From Microplitis mediator (lineage: Eukaryota; Arthropoda; Insecta; Hymenoptera; Braconidae), in contig NC_079971.1 of NCBI RefSeq assembly GCF_029852145.1, positions 14,365,697 through 14,429,696 on the forward strand: a stretch of DNA of 64,000 bases, in the 5' to 3' direction. This document shows, in pieces, positions 22,501-35,132 of this stretch (position 1 is the stretch's first letter; every line of letters starts with the position of its first letter). The notes under the pieces are model-generated. The model was not told where the DNA came from, did no database searches, and was given only the letters and a program-made list of their open reading frames with translations. The position numbers were made by a program, and so were the translations under genes.

Positions 22501-24361
22501 TATTCAGTTAAACTATATAAATATAATTTTGACTAATTTAAAAAAAAAGAATATCTAAAAATAATGTTGCCACCAGGTTATAAAATAATAAGACGAGACG
22601 AGATTATGCTTGTTTGCTACGACATAAGACAAGATAACATAAAAATATTTGATATCGATAGATGGATGCAGCAAAGCAAAAATAATTTTTTTAAATATTT
22701 GTGCAACAATGAAGTACAAAGTCTTCGTAAACATATAATGTCCTGTGCCAGTATTCGATGAAAAGTGTCTATAGAATTCGTTCTGGATTTTTGATCTGAA
22801 TTCAATTACTCAGATCTATCAAATTTTAAAAATATTGGTTGACACGTTTCATAAATAGTGTTTCAAAGCAAATCCTCAAGTATACATTAAATTCCAAAGA
22901 ATGGTTACCAATTAACTAAAATCGATAAAGAGCACACAAACATGATTTATGTGTCATTAATATTAAGATAGAATCAACGATAAAAGAAATATAGCAGTAT
23001 TAAAATTACTTCAGTAAAGTCAAATTCGTTATAGCCTCCAGAAAAAAAAATAGTCTTATCAAGGTAAATTTAAGAAATCGAATTAAATTCAATCCATGTA
23101 TCTTGGTTTTCTTACTTTATGAAGAAATCAAATCAAATTTAACTGACTAAAAAATAAAACATCTCATTAATTTTATTGAAAAGCTGCGTAGGCGTTTTTA
23201 GGAGAAATTAACTGTTTAAACTCATTGACGTTTATTTATATATTTATTAAATAACGATAAAAAAAATCATTCAAAATTTTTCATTTTCACCTAGTTATTT
23301 TATTAAAAAACGATGATTTTTAATTTTCTAATTTATTTGTTAACAGCTTTTTTTTTCTTTCATTAGAAAATGTTCACAACTATTTCTATTTGTTTTTACA
23401 ATATATGATACAAAAGAGGACAATAATATTAAAAATATTTAGAAAATATAGAAATTTGGTGCTCGAGACGGTTTTATTGGGCATAGCTTTTCAAGGAAAG
23501 GGCCAAATTTTTCGGCAGATTAAAGATATATATGTTTAATTATAGGACAAAAAGCGTCTATGGTCAAGTGTTATTGCAAATTTTATATTATGATTACTTT
23601 CAAATTATTTTAAAATTTGTATAGTTTCGTGCTATACTGCACTATTTGACATAATTTTCTTGTTATTTTATGCGTCAACTCTTAAGTCAACCAACAAAAA
23701 CTTAAGGTATATGCCCCTGTGCCATAATATGTGTAATTTTATCCTGAGTACGTTAACGGACTCGTCAGTAAGGCTATGTTAACGCACTCTTGCCTTAGAC
23801 TACATCTTATACTAGTACGCGCCGGCGTAAAACCGTGTTGCGGGCTTCAGCCAGACACTATACTAGTCAAGGGAGGCGAATACCGTCCAAACTGCTTGCA
23901 TCAAAATGTTAGGTGAGCTGTTGTACACTTTGAGAGCATTGAAATAACAAAAAATATGCCAATTTTCACTATTACAAGAGTTCAAAAATTATTGTAACTC
24001 TTAGTTAGATCCATAGATCGACACCGTCCATCTTACGGTATTATTTAAAAATTTTAATTGTATATTAGGAAAATATACTTTTGAAAATGTGCATGATTTT
24101 TTGTTATTGTGATCAATTTTGTACACTTCGGTTGCAAGGTCCAGATAGATATCGAGTGTTAAAGACAAATACACATATCAAAAATTTAATTCGCCGTGTG
24201 GCTAAACACGTAGAAAAAATTTAATTATGGCCCATTTATGGGTATTTAACGTATAAGCATTTGGAAATTTGATAAATGTGGTGAGCCTTGATTCTAAACA
24301 ATTGCCCTAATCAATATGCGATATGACATCAACTCTCGACGTCAAACTCAAAATGCAACGA
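22501..24361. other. anonymous AT-rich DNA
   Basis: No gene is recognised. A 65-codon ATG frame at 22564-22761 resembles nothing I know and has no supporting context. Confidence 0.45.
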
Positions 24362-24925
24362 TAATACAGATAAGCGCAGGAAATCGTTTCATAGGAAATT
24401 GAACGCTCTATAAAAAAGGTCTCCAATCATTTTTTGATAAATCCATCTGATCAAATGTTATTTGAGCTTAAAGTCAAATTTATAACGAATATCAAGTCTT
24501 TTTTTTTACTTTTCTGGTAAAACTATCAGACAACACAAAGTGTCATAGGACCTTTTTTGTAGACAATTTTATCGCCTACTAATTATCTTCAACAAAGCTT
24601 TCAATTTTTTGCATTATTTTCTATTTTTTTGTATTTCAATGTCAACTTAAAAAAAAAATCATGTTCTGACCAATTTCAAGTACTTCGCCAAAAATTATTT
24701 GTAGGACATAAAATTGTCACAGAAAAGGTCCTATATGACATTCTGTAATAAATGTGATAGCCTCGATGAAAAAGTAAAAAAAAAATTAAAATTTATTAAA
24801 AATTTGTCTTCAAGCTCAAGTAACTTTTTAAGAGATGGATTTATCAAAAATGATGAGGCTTTTGTTGCAAAGCATTAAATTCTCTACGGAGCTATACGCT
24901 GAGCTTATTTATACAATATACCATC
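24362..24925. mobile_element. foldback element, diverged relative of 42844-43482
   Basis: The two halves are imperfect reverse complements: GAACGCTCTATAAAAAAGGT near 24402 pairs with the region near 24860-24900. The arms share phrases with the element at 42844-43482 (ATCCATC, AAAACTATCAGAC, GTCATAGGACCTTTTTTGTA). The ends are less clear than in that copy and I see no certain target duplication. No coding capacity. Confidence 0.6.
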
Positions 24926-26449
24926 ACCAAGATATAAAATTCTAAAATTAAAAAGCCTTTTTTCTTAAGTTATTTTTTATTCATTTATTTATTTATTTAT
25001 TCGATCACTAAGCAATGCTCCCGGCAATGCTTAAGAAATTTTTCAGCACAAAATCATTTAAAATGACGTATATATTTATATAACAATATACTACTTTACG
25101 ACATCAAACATTATCTCTTTTATATGGGTCATTCCATGCCAAATTGACCAGTAGTAGGAATCGGCTCCTTTCAATTTGGACGAAATTAGGTCAAAACTTT
25201 TCTTTTATCATAAAACAAAGATTTGCTAAAAGATAAAAATTAGAAAAAATTTTTGCGAAAGTTATTTAAAATAGGGCCATTGAAAAAAAAATAATTCGGA
25301 AAAGAATTTTAAAAAATGAAAAAGCTTTCGAATTTCGAATTTTTAAAAACAGTCGAAATCGCATGGTGACACGAAATTTTGGGCTCAAATTTTGTACTAC
25401 TCTACCTTTAAGCAATCTTAAAAGATCCTGTAAATTTCAGAGGTGTTTTTATTTGTTTCAAAATTATAAATTTTAGAATTTTGGCAGGAAAAAAAATTTT
25501 TTTTTTTAACCACCGAGTTTAGCATAGTTAAAAAAAATATCGTTTTGTGTAAGAGAAAGTTTGTATCATTTAAAACCATAAACGTGAAACGCATGCGATA
25601 CATAACTGTAAGAGAATAAATTGGAGCGATTGATGAGAAAACTCACACATCGGTTGATTTCATTTGCAGTGCAATAATTGTTAGTTAAACTATTAATACA
25701 TTAATTATCGGTTGCATGCGTCCCACGTTTATCGTTTCAGACCTAACAAGTATTTTCATAGCTATCCAAAACTCACAATAATAAATTATCAGGACTACCT
25801 ATAAGAAGTTCGGAATCTGTATGTGGTTTTAGATCTTCATGAGCCTCAGAGATATCATTTTACAGTTGTGAATCTGTTTCAAAAACGTGGTATAGTGAAA
25901 AGGTTTTCTATTTCGATCATTATTTTCTGCTTTTTAATATTATGTGTGTGAAATTTTAAAGTCGGTTTTGTACACCTTGATACCACCTGATTATATCTGA
26001 AATAGAAAATAGTTATATCTACCAGGGAAAAAATCATCAGGCCTGATCATGCTTGATCGTGCCTGAGACTAGATGCGGCTCGGTCGCACCTAACGAAATC
26101 TCCAATTTAAGAATTCTAATTATTTATTCAATAATTATCATAACAGCAATTTACTTAGCTTTCGACTAAAAGTAGAAGATGAACTTTCTCGGAAGATTTT
26201 CATCATCTGAGTCCCATAAATATTCTGAAAGTAATTAGAATTCTTGATTTCGAGATTGCGGTAGGTTCGGCCGAGCCTTAATATCGACTTAAAATTTTCA
26301 TTCAATCATAAGTATTACAAATCTTAATTTCCAATTCTGCAATCGTAATAGATGAAGAAAACCTTAATGTCAATTTTCATTCCTTTTTTTTCAAACTCAG
26401 GAATTAATTATAATTGCAAGTATACGTATGTATTTAACAATATAACAAT
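24926..26449. other. anonymous AT-rich DNA
   Basis: Contains a short (ATTT)n run near 24985-25005 and otherwise A/T-rich sequence. No gene or repeat boundary is supported. Confidence 0.45.
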
Positions 26450-26960
26450 CTTGTTCAAGGCTTGAGTAAATCTGGTCTCATAATCGATAGGTGCTAGTGT
26501 CTTTTTCTACGTGTATCTTGCTGCAGAAACTTGTGGCTGAATTTCAATAGTAAGTCTAGTGCAAGCCTCACACAAGAAATTCGTCCCAGATTATAACTCA
26601 ATTCTGGAGAAAGACTATAGATGGAAATAGTTGCGTATGGCTTGCTCAAGATCAGCTCAAATCTCAAAGTCCATTTTGGGCCTTGCTTGAGTCATGTGTA
26701 AGAACGTGCCGTAAGTCACTAGTGCAATAAATGTGCCAGAAGCTTTTCAACTGCACCATATCTACGATATTTTCAATATTCTTGTGTACAATGTCTTGAG
26801 CAAGTCATGCACAAGTATTCATGATGATTTCTTGAAACATGATCTTGCGCAAAACCCACACGTAGAAAACGACACAAGTGACTTGGAGTTTCGATGAAGG
26901 CACTGGTGCCAGAATCTTGCTCAAGCATGTGTTACTTGGGCATATGTTAGAGTGTATCTT
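26450..26960 (-). repeat. dispersed repeat, copy 2 (uninterrupted)
   Basis: Reverse complement of the repeat at 13868-14076 and 14690-14780. It reads straight through the point where the foldback element sits in the other copy, giving the empty site. The sequence beyond about 26700 has words in common with the beginning but could not be aligned with confidence. Confidence 0.65.
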
Positions 26961-27162
26961 AAACTATTATTAATTTTGAATACGCCAGTTACTGGAATGA
27001 AGAAAAAAAAAATAACATTTCATCGAACAGAAAAACAGCAATATTAAACATGCTTAGTTTTGTAGTAAATTCGCTGTTGTTAACGGAAAATTTCCTACGA
27101 ATTACTCATACTCATTCAAAGTCAAAGTTTGATACATTAAAAAGAAACTCATTTTCGTTTCT

Positions 27163-28856
27163 GTTGAATTTTATAATACACTTATCCAAAAAATTAAAGG
27201 AACAAGAAAATTTTATAAATTTTTTAGTGATTTTTGGAAGGCTGTATTTTCGTGAAAAATGATCGCATCGAAAAAATTAAAAAAGCAAATTGAAGCTTGA
27301 AATCTCTAGTTTAAAGATCTTCCAGCAAAATATTTTTTTGAGCCACGGTTTTTGCGGAATCATAAGAAAAAAGTCGAGACAAAATTTTTCTAAATTTTTT
27401 GGTTTCGTTTTTTAGGTCTACGGGGCCGGGAAAAATTTTTTAAAAAAAACGAATTCATGGCTCGTTTAGAAAATTTATTCAGCTACAATTTGCTTTTTTT
27501 TGTTTCTCTGTACGGCAATTTGCTGCTGAGATATCAGCCTTTAAATGAAAAAGGAGCCTTTTGTCTTTGATTATTGATATCTCAGCAAATAATGGCCGCA
27601 CAAGAATTTAAAGGGCAGTTTAATAAACTTGGATAAATTTCCTCCAAGCTCCATTTTCGATTTTTTCAAAAAAAAATTTTTTTTCATCCTTGATATCCAT
27701 TTGAAAAACCTTTAAAAAATGGCCATTTTCTGGTTTTTTAGTCGACTCGTCGCTACTCTGCAAATATTGATAAAAAAAATAATGTTGCCAGGTAATTTTA
27801 CAGCTTAATGTACCCCCAAAAACCCTGGAAATTTTCAGATTGATCCATTGAACCGTTTGTCCGGTCCGATTGCTCAAAGTTTTGCAAAACAATTAAAGGA
27901 ACAAGTTTTGTACCTTAAATTGTGTCATCATTACCAAAATGAAAAAATTAATTTATTAAAAAAAAAAAAATGTAAAAAAAATCTTGTTTGGTCACGTTTT
28001 TCGGAAATTTTTTTCCTCTTTACCTTACATTTACTGAATAACTAACGCAAAAATGAAAGAAAATCCGAAAAAAATTAATTTTTTCATTTTGGTAATGATT
28101 ACACAATTTAAGGTACAAAACTTGTTCCTTTAATTGTTTTGCAAAACTTTGAGCAATCGGACCGGACAAACGGTTCAATGGATCAATCTGAAAATTTCCA
28201 GGGTTTCTGGGGGTACATTAAGCTGTAAAATTACCTGGCAACATTAATTTTTTTATCAATATTTGCAGAGTAGCGATGAGTCGACTAAAAAACCAGAAAA
28301 TGGCCATTTTTTACAGGTTTTTCAAATGGATATCAAGGATGAAAAAAAGTTTTTTTTTGAAAAAATTGAAAATGGAGCTTGTAGGAAATTTATTCAAGTT
28401 TATTAAACTGCCCTTTAAATTCTTGTGCGGCCATTAATTGCTGAGATATCAATAATCAAAGACAAAAGGATCCTTTTTCATTTAAAGGCTGATATCTCAG
28501 CAGCAAATTGTCGTACAGAGAAACAAAAAAAAGCAAATTGTAGCTGAATAAATTTTCTAAACGAGCCATGAATTCGTTTTTTTGAAAAAATTTTTCCCGG
28601 CCCCGTAGACCTAAAAAACAAAACCAAAAAATTTAGAAAAATTTTGTCTCGACTTTTTTCTTATGATTCCGCAAAAACCGTTGCTCAAAAAAATATTTTG
28701 CTGGAAGATCTTTAAACTAGAGATTCCAAGCTTCAATTTGCTTTTTTAATTTTTTCGATGCGATCATTTTTCACGAAAATACAGCCTTCCAAAAATCACT
28801 AAAAAATTTATAAAATTTTCTTGCTCCTTTAATTTTTTGGATAAGTGTATTTCAAC
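27163..28856. repeat. 1.7-kb near-perfect palindrome
   Basis: Left arm 27163-27954 and right arm 28072-28856 are reverse complements with only scattered single-base differences and a few short indels. A spacer of about 117 bp separates them. Examples of pairing: ATACACTTATCCAAAAAATT at 27177 with its complement ending at 28850, and ACGGGGCCGGGAAAAA at 27421 with its complement near 28600. Transcription across it would give a hairpin of about 780 bp. No target duplication was found and the arms match no other repeat here. Open frames in each arm are mirror images and are not considered genes. Confidence 0.9.
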
Positions 28857-29546
28857 TAAAAAGAATTTAGAAATAGTTAGTTTATATTTTGGTCAAGAAT
28901 GAAATGCTTTAAAAAAAAAGTTTGAACAAAAATTTTTGTAAATCCTACTATTTTTACCGCGTTTTTATTATAATGTAAGCTCTCAAAAATCAAACTGTAA
29001 ATTATAAAATCGCTTAATTCTTCACATGATGGAAATTTATTCATCGTATTTAATTCATATCATTATTAATCTGAGTTTGTTTTTAAAAAATGATCTAAAA
29101 TACTAGTCATGAACCCAGTAATTATTACTTATGTTTTTGTGCAACTGATTTTCAATTAAAAATTGAGAAAAGGTGTAAATTTAATGAAAGATATAATTTT
29201 CATTGGGTATTTATATTTGTAATTGATAATTTACATCAACTTGATAGATCAATTCTAGTAATATCAAAAAGTAAAATGGATTTAATTGAAAAAAAAAGAT
29301 TTTAATTGAAATTGGAGTTTATTTAATTATTAGTTTTTGTTTTCAACCTCAATAAATGGAAACTCAATACGTTCCAACGTAAATAAAATTTATTGTAAAG
29401 AAATTTGAAAAAGTTCGACATGCCAAAGTTCTAAATAAAAAAATAAATTAAATTAATTCAATACAAATTAAAATTTTAAAGGCCATTTTTTCAAACCTAC
29501 TTTATTTTTATCCGGATTTCAATTAATATTGGTAGAATATCTACAT
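28857..29546. other. anonymous AT-rich DNA with a partial MITE
   Basis: No gene. Around 29481-29546 there is a one-sided, decayed copy of the GGGCCAGTTTTT-ended MITE that follows. Confidence 0.5.
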
Positions 29547-29549
29547 TAA

Positions 29550-29767
29550 GGGCCAGTTTTTCAAACCAAGTTTATTTTTATCCGGTTTTTGATTATCATT
29601 GCTGGTATATCTATATATTATTAATATATAGATATACTAGCAATATTAATTAAAACCCGGATAAAAATAAACTCGGTTTGAAAAACTGACTCTAATAGCA
29701 TGTAGATATGCCAGCAATATCAATTTAAACCAGGATTAAAAATAAACTCGGTTTGAAAAACTGGCCC
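29550..29767. mobile_element. Tourist-like MITE with TAA duplication
   Basis: Begins GGGCCAGTTTTTCAAACC and ends with its near reverse complement. TAA lies on both sides (29547-29549, 29768-29770), the PIF/Harbinger-type target duplication. The right half is present twice (one copy ending at about 29691, another at 29767), so a partial tandem duplication has occurred. No coding capacity. Confidence 0.8.
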
Positions 29768-30116
29768 TAAGTTAAACTTTATTTTAACGTTTAAGATTTT
29801 AATAGTAAGAAATATAGAGGATAAAGAACTTTATGTGGAAAAATTTTATGCGAGGTGAGAACCTTTTTAAAACCTTACTCTGAAAACCTATACTTACTCC
29901 AATTTTTTGCTTCTATTTTAATGCACCTAAATTATCGATTTCTTAACTTTTTTAAAATAAGGGAAAAACGTAGGAAAATATGTTTTGGAAATTATGTTTT
30001 AAAAAATTATCATCCGGCTAAAAATCCATCCACGTAAAAATATAAATCAACAATATTTTTTACAATCTACGGGCATGTTTGGCCGAACTGAGTCCTAAGT
30101 AAACTTAGTAAGATTT

Positions 30117-30858
30117 TGTTCAGTCACGAGCTTAATCATTTTGAAAAGCTTCGTGTACTTTCGCTACGTACGGGAGCAGCCGAACTCGCTACTGACTTGA
30201 ATGTCAGAATAGTGCCGGGTCACTCGCTATCTGGGCCCGACACCTGCAATTTCTTACTCATGACCGTGCCACGTTGGCATGAGAACCCGCTACCAGCCGG
30301 CCAATCAGAGAAATTGGCGGCTAACTATTTCCTGTTGGCGCGCTTTTAAGCCAATGGGAAAATTCGTTACTGCAGCCATGCTGCCACGTCACCACCGAGC
30401 AGCCACGAAGGAAGAAGACGACGTCTCTTTTTCTAATCTACATCGATCAGTACAAACACAGCTATCCATCTAACCGCTTCGCTCAATATATCACTAGTGT
30501 GATATAAGTTTGAACCGCTCCGCTAAATCTCCGCTTAACTATTCTCAATAATTAGCTAGTATATCAAGGCTACTAATTATTGAGTATATATTGAATTGTT
30601 GCTCGCGTCTTATTAATTATAAATTAATTATCGCGTCATTAACCGCTACCGACCACGTGTCGAATTTATACGCGTATTCGTTTACAGTCGCATTCGCTAT
30701 CGCGTATCTTGTAGTTGCATTCGCTATTTTTCTCGTAGTTTTAGTGTACATATAGTTTAATAAAGATCTATTCTTGTATCTGTAATTTGTGTTAATTGTT
30801 AGTTATTGAATTAACCACACCTACACCAGAATCCCACAGAGCATTCGCTCATTTTACA
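30117..30858 (+). mobile_element. solo LTR, TGTTCAG family
   Basis: 742 bp, TGTTCAGTCACGAGC at the left and CATTCGCTCATTTTACA at the right, flanked by a perfect GATTT duplication (30112-30116 and 30859-30863). Nearly identical over its length to 49835-50587. No internal region, primer site or coding sequence is attached, so it is a recombination remnant of a complete retrotransposon. The open frame at its left end is LTR sequence. Confidence 0.92.
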
Positions 30859-30876
30859 GATTTAGTCTTTTAGTAA

Positions 30877-31020
30877 GGGCCAGTTTTTTAAACCGGGTTT
30901 ATTTTAATTCAGGTTATAATTAACATTGCTAGCATACTTCTATACATTTATAATATAGATATACCAGCAATAATAATTTCAACCCAGATTAAAAATTATC
31001 CCGTTTTAAAAAACTGGCCC
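30877..31020. mobile_element. Tourist-like MITE with TAA duplication
   Basis: 144 bp, GGGCCAGTTTTTTAAACC to its reverse complement, TAA on both sides (30874-30876, 31021-31023). Same family as 29550-29767 but without the internal duplication; it lies 18 bp from the solo LTR. Confidence 0.88.
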
Positions 31021-31023
31021 TAA

Positions 31024-32269
31024 TAGCATATCTACTATCTTCTATCTCTACCCTTAATATTAGTAAACAACACTTCGATTCCACAAACCACGGAATGGTT
31101 AGCAGGCTAAATTCAGGTATCGAATTTCCGATTCCGCGTTCCGCATTCCAACACATATAGTATAGTTTAGTAAATACAGTGAACTTGCTCACATATTCAA
31201 CAATTATTGGTCATTTTACCGAGAAAAATTTAAAGCTCACCTTATAGCACAAAGTCTCGGGCTCTGATTATGGCATTCTAAATATACGCATGGGACTTTC
31301 TTGCTTTACAACATTTAATATTTACACTAGGTTGAATTGACTCAAAAATATCGGTCGATATATATTTTAAAGCAGAGTCATTTATTTTTTTGAGTCGAGA
31401 CTATGTTTTTTTCCAGTCGAAACAAAAATTATCAATTCAAAATATTATTCCTTTAATAAAGAAAGTAATTGTGGTCTTTCAAAAAGATATTTGTATTAAA
31501 TGGAAGAATTTTATGTCTTCGGTTGAGCAAATATTTAAACGATTCAAAAAAAGTCATTTTATCAAATTAAGGATATAACTTGCTTAAATCAAGATTAAAA
31601 TATTTTCGTTTCAATAGACTGTTGTCTTCAGTCGATAATGTAGATTTCTCAAATTGAGAGTAAATATTCTTTTGCCACGCAAGTTCTTGGATTGAGATGT
31701 TGATATATATTGTGACAATTTACTATACTCGGTACCTAAGACAGAAAAGCATCTTGTATTGATAGTTTTTTTAACTTGGTTAGAAACAAAATAAACTTGA
31801 TTAAAATAGATTGTTTGAAATCAAAAGTGTTTAACTTGTATCAAGATTTGATTATTCATGATACGAAATTTTTATGATATTAGTCGAAGAAAATGTTCTC
31901 GAATTAAGTAAACCACAATTATTCAGCCCAAGAATTAAAGAATGAAGACAATAATTTTTTCGGCCAAGTCAACCATTTTTTTCTATGTAACAGAGCATAT
32001 GGTCCCCTAGCGGCAGTCGAAGTCCTAAAATATTTCTGCTGCATAGGAGAAGTCAGATAAATTGAAGAATCTTCAGAACAAAACATCGTGTGGTGTAGGT
32101 AGAATCCCGGGAATTGTCTTAAAATACTAACCAGATAAAATCATCAAAAATTACACAGCAACCTTGAACAATTCGCTGAATCTACATTACTTGCCTAAAG
32201 ATTGAAAGATATCTAAAATCATCCCAATTCGGAAGAAAAGAAAGTCACCGAACCATCCTTGTTGAAATG
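31024..32269. other. anonymous AT-rich DNA
   Basis: No gene, repeat boundary or RNA is supported. Confidence 0.45.
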
Positions 32270-32743
32270 AAATGAAACGGATTTTGAAATCGATTGATTC
32301 AATTTTTTGTAGATATTAGAAAAAAAAAAGGTTTTTTACTATATCTTTCATTAACGATATTTCTTAAACTAATCGACCGATTTAGACGGTTGGGATGGCA
32401 ATCGACGCGTTTTATCGAGTTCTAAAGCTGGTCAAATTTTGAAATAGATTTATCCAGTCGTTTTTGAGAAATTTCGAAAAAACTAAAAAAAAAATTTTTT
32501 AACTTCCCGCTAAGTAAGTCGATGATTTTCAAAAAATTCGGGGAGTTATTGTATTCACGCGATTTTCGAAAATCGAGTTTTCATCAGCTATTGACGTTTT
32601 GAGATCCTAGAAAGCTATTCTGACTATTTTCAGAATGATGTCCGAGTGTCTGTAAGTATGTATGCATGCATGTATGTATGTATGTATGTATGTATGTATG
32701 TATGTATGTATGTATGTATGTATTTATGTATGTATGTATGTGT
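32270..32743. mobile_element. truncated copy of the AACTTCCCGCT repeat family
   Basis: Contains the internal module (ACCGATTTAGACGG... GTTCTAAAGCTG, about 32370-32450), then the terminal block AACTTCCCGCTAAG at about 32500 reading towards a microsatellite. It is cut at 32743 by the LTR copy that follows. The same module and terminal block occur in the 34849-39680 complex and at 55090-55985. Confidence 0.65.
32655..32742. repeat. (TATG)n microsatellite
   Basis: About 20 units of TATG with a few variants. It occupies the place taken by (GT)n in other copies of the same transposon end. Confidence 0.9.
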
Positions 32744-34682
32744 TGAGACAAATCGCTTTTCGTCTTCGTGATTTTTACCAGCAGCCACCAGAATTTGCGG
32801 GTTGAACCCTGGCTTAGGCTGGCCTCTAATAAATTTTATTTTACTTGGACAGAGCAGTGGGCTGGGGTTCTTGCAAAGCAAAGACCCGCACTTATCCAAA
32901 CTCGGCATCGCATGAGAAAACTGATCAACTTACCTCACGGCTGATAACTTGTATGCTGCTTTCTTCGGCTGACTTACTTATTGTTTCTAACTTAATTAAT
33001 ATCTATTTTATTATATAAATAATCTTACCAGTGTATTAAAATATGGATAGAATAAAGTGATGAATAGAATAAGGAATTTATTAGGACAATGTGCAAATTT
33101 ATTGCCAATTATAATAAGTTTAATTACTTACAATAACGTTTTACGCAGAATACAATTTCAATAGTCCTGGCTGGAACGCAGGATACGCAGTAGTAGCCAC
33201 GTGGAATAAATCTTTGCTATACACTGATTTATTGCTTAATTCTAATATTATTACCGCAAATATGCCGCCGGTAACGTATAATACTTTCAATACACTTGAA
33301 TCTAATTATAATTAATTACTAATTGTAAAATATTAACTTAAAAACTACATTAAATATTTATTTGCTGGATCGGGATGGTGAAAGAAATAAGAAGTCACTG
33401 ATTTGGTGTATTGTCCATATTTAATAAAAATAAATCACAGATAATAGCGTAGAGTACAAGAGTCGATCACGAGTTTATATTAGAGCACTTATTAAACAGT
33501 ATTCGATTGCATTTGAGTTTAATTGAGTTAGTATAAATTGCATGGCACCGTACACATGAAATATTATATTATATACATATAGAGCGTAGTTGAAGATCGA
33601 GTTTGTTGAGTTTAATGAATACGAGTTATAAATTTACACGGCACCATACACGTGAATTAATTTATCCAAAAGAGCGCAATAAAGAGTAAATTATTAACAA
33701 TTAATGATTTACAAATATCATCAATAGTTCGAGTATACAATTTTGTCACAATTAATTTTGATACGCGACATTGAGAACGAGTAAGAGCCGAGTATGAACT
33801 TAATAGATGCTTAGCGAGCCGAGTCTGAACGTATAATAATTACTTTGCAGTCACAAATAAAATTTGATATTGATTTTTGAGATTAAGATTACTGGATGAC
33901 TGAATGATGACATCAGTCACACCAGTTGACATCATGTACGAGTAAATAATTAATTGATGAGTAATGAAAGTGAATGTAAATTAAGAATAATTATTTGTGG
34001 CTGCAAAGTCACGTGATTGCGAGTATATGTATATATATATATATAGCCGGCAGGTTATTTTGACACGTGGTCAACACAAAAATGATCACAGATTTTATAA
34101 ATTAAATTGAGAACGAAAATAAAAAATATAGATGAATTATAATACCTGATGAGTTTGCGAGTGATAGCCAAATTAGATTAATTAACGAAGCACGATAATT
34201 AACACGATGTAATTAGAATAATAATACAGACAGCACGTGGTGTTCTATGCCATGTGTTGTAGAATAATGCCAGTTGCCGCGTAGCTGGCTATCGAGTTGA
34301 AATTCCGAGTATCAGAGGGCGCGTCGAGCAGCACCTCTGGTATAGTAGAGCGTAGAGTTGTCAAGTGTTCTGGCGCGAACATTTGAAATTTACGCAACAC
34401 TAATAAACAATAAAAGTATTACTCTGCAAGTTAATTGCCAGAAAGAAATATGATTTACAAAATATAAAGTACGTGAATATTGCAAGTATAATAATCGATA
34501 TTAAATGATAAAGACGTCTGAACGTTAACGGATCCAGGATCGAAGTGGTCATCGATAATTTTTTGGGTATAGGGTTAGCCTCCTGACTGTCCCCACTTCC
34601 TCCTAATAGACATGCGTCGACGTAGCAAGTTGTCATGTGACCCCGGCACTATGACGTAAAACGTTAGACGGCAACGAGACCA
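32744..34682. mobile_element. LTR copy, TGAGACAA family (extended)
   Basis: Starts TGAGACAAATCGC and follows the LTR at 15457-16345 closely at both ends (CCAGCAGCCACCAGAATTTG at the left; GGATCCAGGATCGAAGTGG and CCGGCACTATGACG at the right). It is about 1 kb longer, with extra AT-rich sequence in the middle. The last ~60 bp expected before TTGTCTCA are missing, replaced by the SINE that follows. No coding capacity is seen. Confidence 0.7.
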
Positions 34683-34689
34683 TTTTTAT

Positions 34690-34848
34690 ATAGTGGAAAC
34701 CTAAACATGCAAACATGCAAATAACCTTCTCAATAAGACAATTTATAGATAAATTGAGAAAAATATAGATAGCCCGAACTGGGAATCGAACCCAGACCAA
34801 TTCGGTATCGCGCCGAGTGCTCTACGAGCGCTCAATTCGTTCCTGAGA
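34690..34848 (-). mobile_element. tRNA-derived SINE, copy 1
   Basis: On the minus strand, GTAGAGCACT followed at the right distance by GGTTCGATTCCCAG gives the internal A-box-end and B-box pattern of a tRNA promoter. The tRNA-like head is followed by a body (TCTCAATTTATC...TTATTGAGAA) shared with 39966-40112. The 5' and 3' acceptor halves do not pair, so it is not a working tRNA gene. Confidence 0.7.
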
Positions 34849-35028
34849 TATTGTGGGAGAAAGAAATGCTGAAATCGGTTTTTTAACTTTCCGCTGAGAA
34901 AATCGACGATTTCTAAAAAATTCGGGAAATTATTGTTTTCACCCCGATTTGCGTAAATCGAAATTCAATCAGATATCGACGTTTTGAGGTTCTAGGAAGT
35001 TATTCTGACTATTTTCAGAATGAAGACC

Positions 35029-35132
<104 letters not shown>

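Noticed and set aside
22564..22761. Small 65-codon ATG frame right of the satellite
   Set aside because: No recognisable motif, signal or repeat context; of a length expected by chance in this much sequence.
27620..28045. Two opposed open frames in the palindrome
   Set aside because: Mirror images of the same arm sequence with low-complexity content; no protein character.
30116..30349. Conserved 77-codon protein, seen again at 49834-50067 and 8017-8259
   Set aside because: All three lie at the same position at the end of solo LTRs with exact target duplications; conservation is that of the LTR DNA.
34769..34848. tRNA gene on the minus strand
   Set aside because: The B box and part of the A box fit, but the acceptor halves do not pair and the head is attached to a body shared with another copy; a SINE explains it better. 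The same holds for 40040-40112.
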